Below, one piece after another: positions 5,181 through 6,761 of a stretch of DNA of 6,761 nt. Numbering within the stretch: position 1 is the stretch's first letter; each line of letters begins with the position of its first letter. Source of the DNA: DASTGO01 sp035719045 (GTDB lineage Bacteria > Actinomycetota > Actinomycetes > Actinomycetales > Kineosporiaceae); the NCBI GenBank assembly GCA_035719045.1, contig DASTGO010000232.1, positions 1 to 6,761 on the forward strand, given 5' to 3'. Below the pieces are notes generated by a model. That model did no database searches and was not told where the DNA came from. It saw only the letters and a program-made list of their open reading frames with translations. The position numbers and the translations under genes are program-made.

Positions 5181-6461
5181 ATGGAGGCTGAGCCCGAACG
5201 GCCGGAGATCTCCCGTCGCGGACCCGTCCCCGGTCACTGGCAGGAGGTGGCCAGGCAGTCGAACCTGCTGGCCCCCGACGGGACTCTGGCCTCGACGATC
5301 TTCGCCGAGATGAGCGCCCTGGCCGTCCGGACCGGGGCGATCAACCTCGGCCAGGGCTTCCCGGACACCGACGGCCCGGGCAGCCTCCTCGACGACGCGG
5401 TGGCGGCGATCCGGGGTGGGCGTAACCAGTACCCGCCGGGCCGGGGCATGCCGGAACTCAGGACCGCCGTCGCGGCACACCAGCGCCGCTGGTACAGCCT
5501 CGACGTCGACCCGGACACCGAGGTGCTGGTCACCGCCGGTGCGACCGAGGCGATCGCCGCGACGGTGATGGCCCTGTGCGAGCCCGGGGACGAAGTGGTC
5601 ATGCTGGAGCCGTACTACGACTCCTACGCCGCCGCGGTGGCGCTGGCCGGGGCGGTCCGGCGGACGGTCCCGCTCCGGTTCCCCGGCTACGGCCTGGATC
5701 CGGACGCCCTGGCCGCGGCCTTCACCCCGCGGACGCGGCTGGTCCTGCTCAACACCCCGCACAATCCGACCGGCAGGGTGCTGTCCCGGCCAGAACTGGA
5801 CCTGATCGCCCGGCTCGCGGTGCGGCACGACGTGATCGTGGTCGCCGACGAGGTGTACGAGCACCTCACCTTCGACGGGTCCGAGCACGTCCCGATCGCG
5901 ACCCTGCCCGGGATGGCCGACCGCACCGTGACCGTCTCCTCCGCCGGGAAGACCTTCTCGGTGACCGGCTGGAAGGTCGGCTGGCTGCATGCCCGGCCCG
6001 ATCTGGTCGACGCGATCACCACCGTCAAGCAGTTCCTCACCTACGTCAACGCCGGACCTCTGCAGCCCGCCGTGGCCGGGGCACTGCACCTGCCCGACGA
6101 GCCCTTCGCCCGGGCCGCCGCGACGCTGCAGGCCGGCCGGGACCAGTTGGTCGACGGCCTGCTCGACGCCGGGTTCACCGTCTCGGTACCGGCCGGGACG
6201 TACTTCGTGGTGGCCGACGCCGCACCGCTCGGCTTCGACGACGGGCTGGAGCTGTGCCGCCGGCTGCCGGACCTGGCGGGCGTGGTCGCGGTGCCGGTGC
6301 GGGTCTTCCACGACGACGTGGACCCGGCTCGGTCCCTGGTCCGGTTCGCCTTCTGCAAGCGGCCCGAGGTCCTTGCCGAGGCGTCCCTGCGACTGCGCCG
6401 GCTGCGGCTGGGCCGAGCCGGGGCGACCGAGCCGACGCCGACGGGACCGACCCACGCCTGA
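5181..6461 (+). CDS. Class I/II PLP-dependent aminotransferase, DapC-like
   Basis: This is a fold-type I pyridoxal-phosphate enzyme that moves an amino group between an amino acid and a 2-oxo acid. Motifs in the 426-residue form are IFAEMSALA, INLGQGFPD (54-62), NQYPPGRG (82-89), VTAGATEAI (117-125), EPYYDSY, TPHNPTG with Asn195, VVADEVYEHL with Asp223 and Tyr226, SSAGKTFSVTGWKVGW with Schiff-base Lys257, and LVRFAFCK with Arg388 for the substrate carboxylate. From memory it resembles mycobacterial DapC (Rv0858c, N-succinyldiaminopimelate aminotransferase, lysine and peptidoglycan precursor pathway). Related enzymes act on kynurenine, methionine or cysteine conjugates, so the substrate is not settled. 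About 30 extra residues precede the usual N-terminus. ATG 5181 is chosen over GTG 5154 because TACAGT stands 7 nt before it and neither start has a ribosome site. The gene is transcribed away from rpsB and no lysine gene adjoins it. Confidence 0.93.
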   Translation: MEAEPERPEISRRGPVPGHWQEVARQSNLLAPDGTLASTIFAEMSALAVRTGAINLGQGFPDTDGPGSLLDDAVAAIRGGRNQYPPGRGMPELRTAVAAHQRRWYSLDVDPDTEVLVTAGATEAIAATVMALCEPGDEVVMLEPYYDSYAAAVALAGAVRRTVPLRFPGYGLDPDALAAAFTPRTRLVLLNTPHNPTGRVLSRPELDLIARLAVRHDVIVVADEVYEHLTFDGSEHVPIATLPGMADRTVTVSSAGKTFSVTGWKVGWLHARPDLVDAITTVKQFLTYVNAGPLQPAVAGALHLPDEPFARAAATLQAGRDQLVDGLLDAGFTVSVPAGTYFVVADAAPLGFDDGLELCRRLPDLAGVVAVPVRVFHDDVDPARSLVRFAFCKRPEVLAEASLRLRRLRLGRAGATEPTPTGPTHA

Positions 6462-6513
6462 CAGCGACAGGGACAGGCCGGCGAGGCGACCTGCCGTCGG
6501 GGGCGGCGTCGGT

Positions 6514-6549
6514 TCGTCCACAACCGCGCCGTAGGTCCCACTGTCCACA
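6514..6549 (+). other. Two DnaA-box-like sites
   Basis: TCGTCCACA (6514-6522) and CTGTCCACA (6541-6549) are in the same orientation, 27 bp apart. Each differs by one base from TTGTCCACA, the form common in GC-rich actinobacterial DnaA boxes. They lie between the aminotransferase stop and the next gene. Two sites are far too few for an origin; they may be chance or a minor DnaA regulatory or titration site. Confidence 0.3.
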
Positions 6550-6563
6550 GGCCGGGTCCGGGC

Positions 6564-6587
6564 CCGCGCGGCCGGCCGGCCGCGCGG
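6564..6587. repeat. 24-bp perfect palindrome before the last gene
   Basis: The whole 24-bp stretch equals its own reverse complement: CCGCGCGGCC, GGCC in the centre, then GGCCGCGCGG. As RNA it gives a 10-bp stem with a 4-nt loop, 102 bp behind the aminotransferase stop and 13 bp before ATG 6601. No U-tract follows. It could end aminotransferase transcripts (a U-less actinobacterial hairpin) or be an operator for the downstream gene. It consists only of G and C, so low complexity partly explains the symmetry. Confidence 0.7.
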
Positions 6588-6600
6588 TCACGATCACCAC

Positions 6601-6761
6601 ATGGCCCCCCTTCCCGCAGCCCTCATCGCCCTGGTCACAGGTTCGGCCGTACTGGGTGCCACGGCCCTGGCGCCCCTGCCGGGACCGGCACCGGGCTCCC
6701 GGCCTGCCGCCGTGACAGGGGAGGGCGCCGCACAGGGGCGGTCCGGTGGCGCCGCCGTGCC
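6601..6761 (+). CDS. N-terminus of probable secreted protein (partial; possible M23 peptidase)
   Basis: ATG 6601 opens a frame that continues off the right edge after 53 codons. The protein begins MAPLPAALIALVTGSAVLG, continues ATALAPLPGPAPGSRPAAV and then turns Gly/Ala-rich. The hydrophobic run at about 6-24 with small residues at ATALA looks like a signal peptide, but no Lys or Arg precedes it, which is unusual. In-frame TAG at 6532-6534 limits the gene upstream, and no ATG, GTG or TTG lies between that stop and 6601. There is no Shine-Dalgarno sequence, so the mRNA may be leaderless. In actinomycetes an M23-family cell-wall endopeptidase gene is often found divergent from rpsB, which makes that the first guess. 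No HxxxD or HxH zinc motif is in view, so function is inferred from position only. The 24-bp palindrome sits 13 bp before the start. Confidence 0.55.
   Translation, partial: MAPLPAALIALVTGSAVLGATALAPLPGPAPGSRPAAVTGEGAAQGRSGGAAV

Noticed and set aside
4776..6548. 590-codon minus-strand open frame
   Set aside because: It lies antisense to the aminotransferase, whose motifs are unmistakable, and reads as low-complexity Gly/Arg/His/Pro sequence. In GC-rich DNA the antisense frame facing G/C third positions often lacks stops by chance.
6514..6549. Replication origin
   Set aside because: Only two imperfect DnaA-like nonamers are present, with no dnaA or dnaN nearby and no AT-rich unwinding region.

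Overview
The window reads as chromosomal DNA of a high-GC actinomycete. The evidence is the very GC-rich third codon positions, GTG starts on frr and pyrH, and the gene order rpsB-tsf-pyrH-frr followed by a probable cdsA. The protein sequences resemble Streptomyces/Frankia-type homologues, such as the S2 tail with an EPLAEWER motif, but I cannot name the genus. I see no rRNA, tRNA, CRISPR array, insertion sequence or phage gene.

Layout. Positions 1-4715 are a minus-strand housekeeping block, in transcription order: rpsB (ribosomal protein S2, 4715-3837), tsf (EF-Ts, 3796-2969), a gap with a strong hairpin just behind tsf, pyrH (UMP kinase, 2724-1915), frr (ribosome recycling factor, 1861-1304), and an open frame that starts in a TGATG overlap with the frr stop and runs off the left edge of the window. 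By position that last gene should be cdsA (CDP-diacylglycerol synthase). All 434 visible codons encode a Pro/Ala/Gly/Ser/Arg-rich, apparently disordered segment with short tandem repeats, so its enzymatic part is outside the window.

Positions 4716-5180 are a 465-bp divergent intergenic region. On the minus strand it holds a plausible rpsB promoter and a leader of about 245 nt that can fold into five consecutive stem-loops, the last ending 3 nt from the rpsB Shine-Dalgarno sequence. It also has a near-tandem 23/24-bp direct repeat. On the plus strand, a TACAGT box lies 7 nt before the ATG of a class I/II PLP-dependent aminotransferase (5181-6461, DapC-like), a layout that suggests a leaderless mRNA.

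Positions 6462-6600 hold two DnaA-box-like sites and a 24-bp perfect palindrome. From 6601 a plus-strand gene begins with a hydrophobic, signal-peptide-like N-terminus and is cut by the right edge. Synteny suggests a secreted M23-type peptidase, but no catalytic part is visible.

Functionally, the minus-strand block joins translation (S2, EF-Ts, RRF) with UMP phosphorylation and probably phospholipid precursor synthesis. No novel defence or mobile system is visible. The observations most worth following are the structured rpsB leader, the exceptionally long disordered extension of the presumed CdsA, the post-tsf hairpin, and the leaderless-type aminotransferase promoter.
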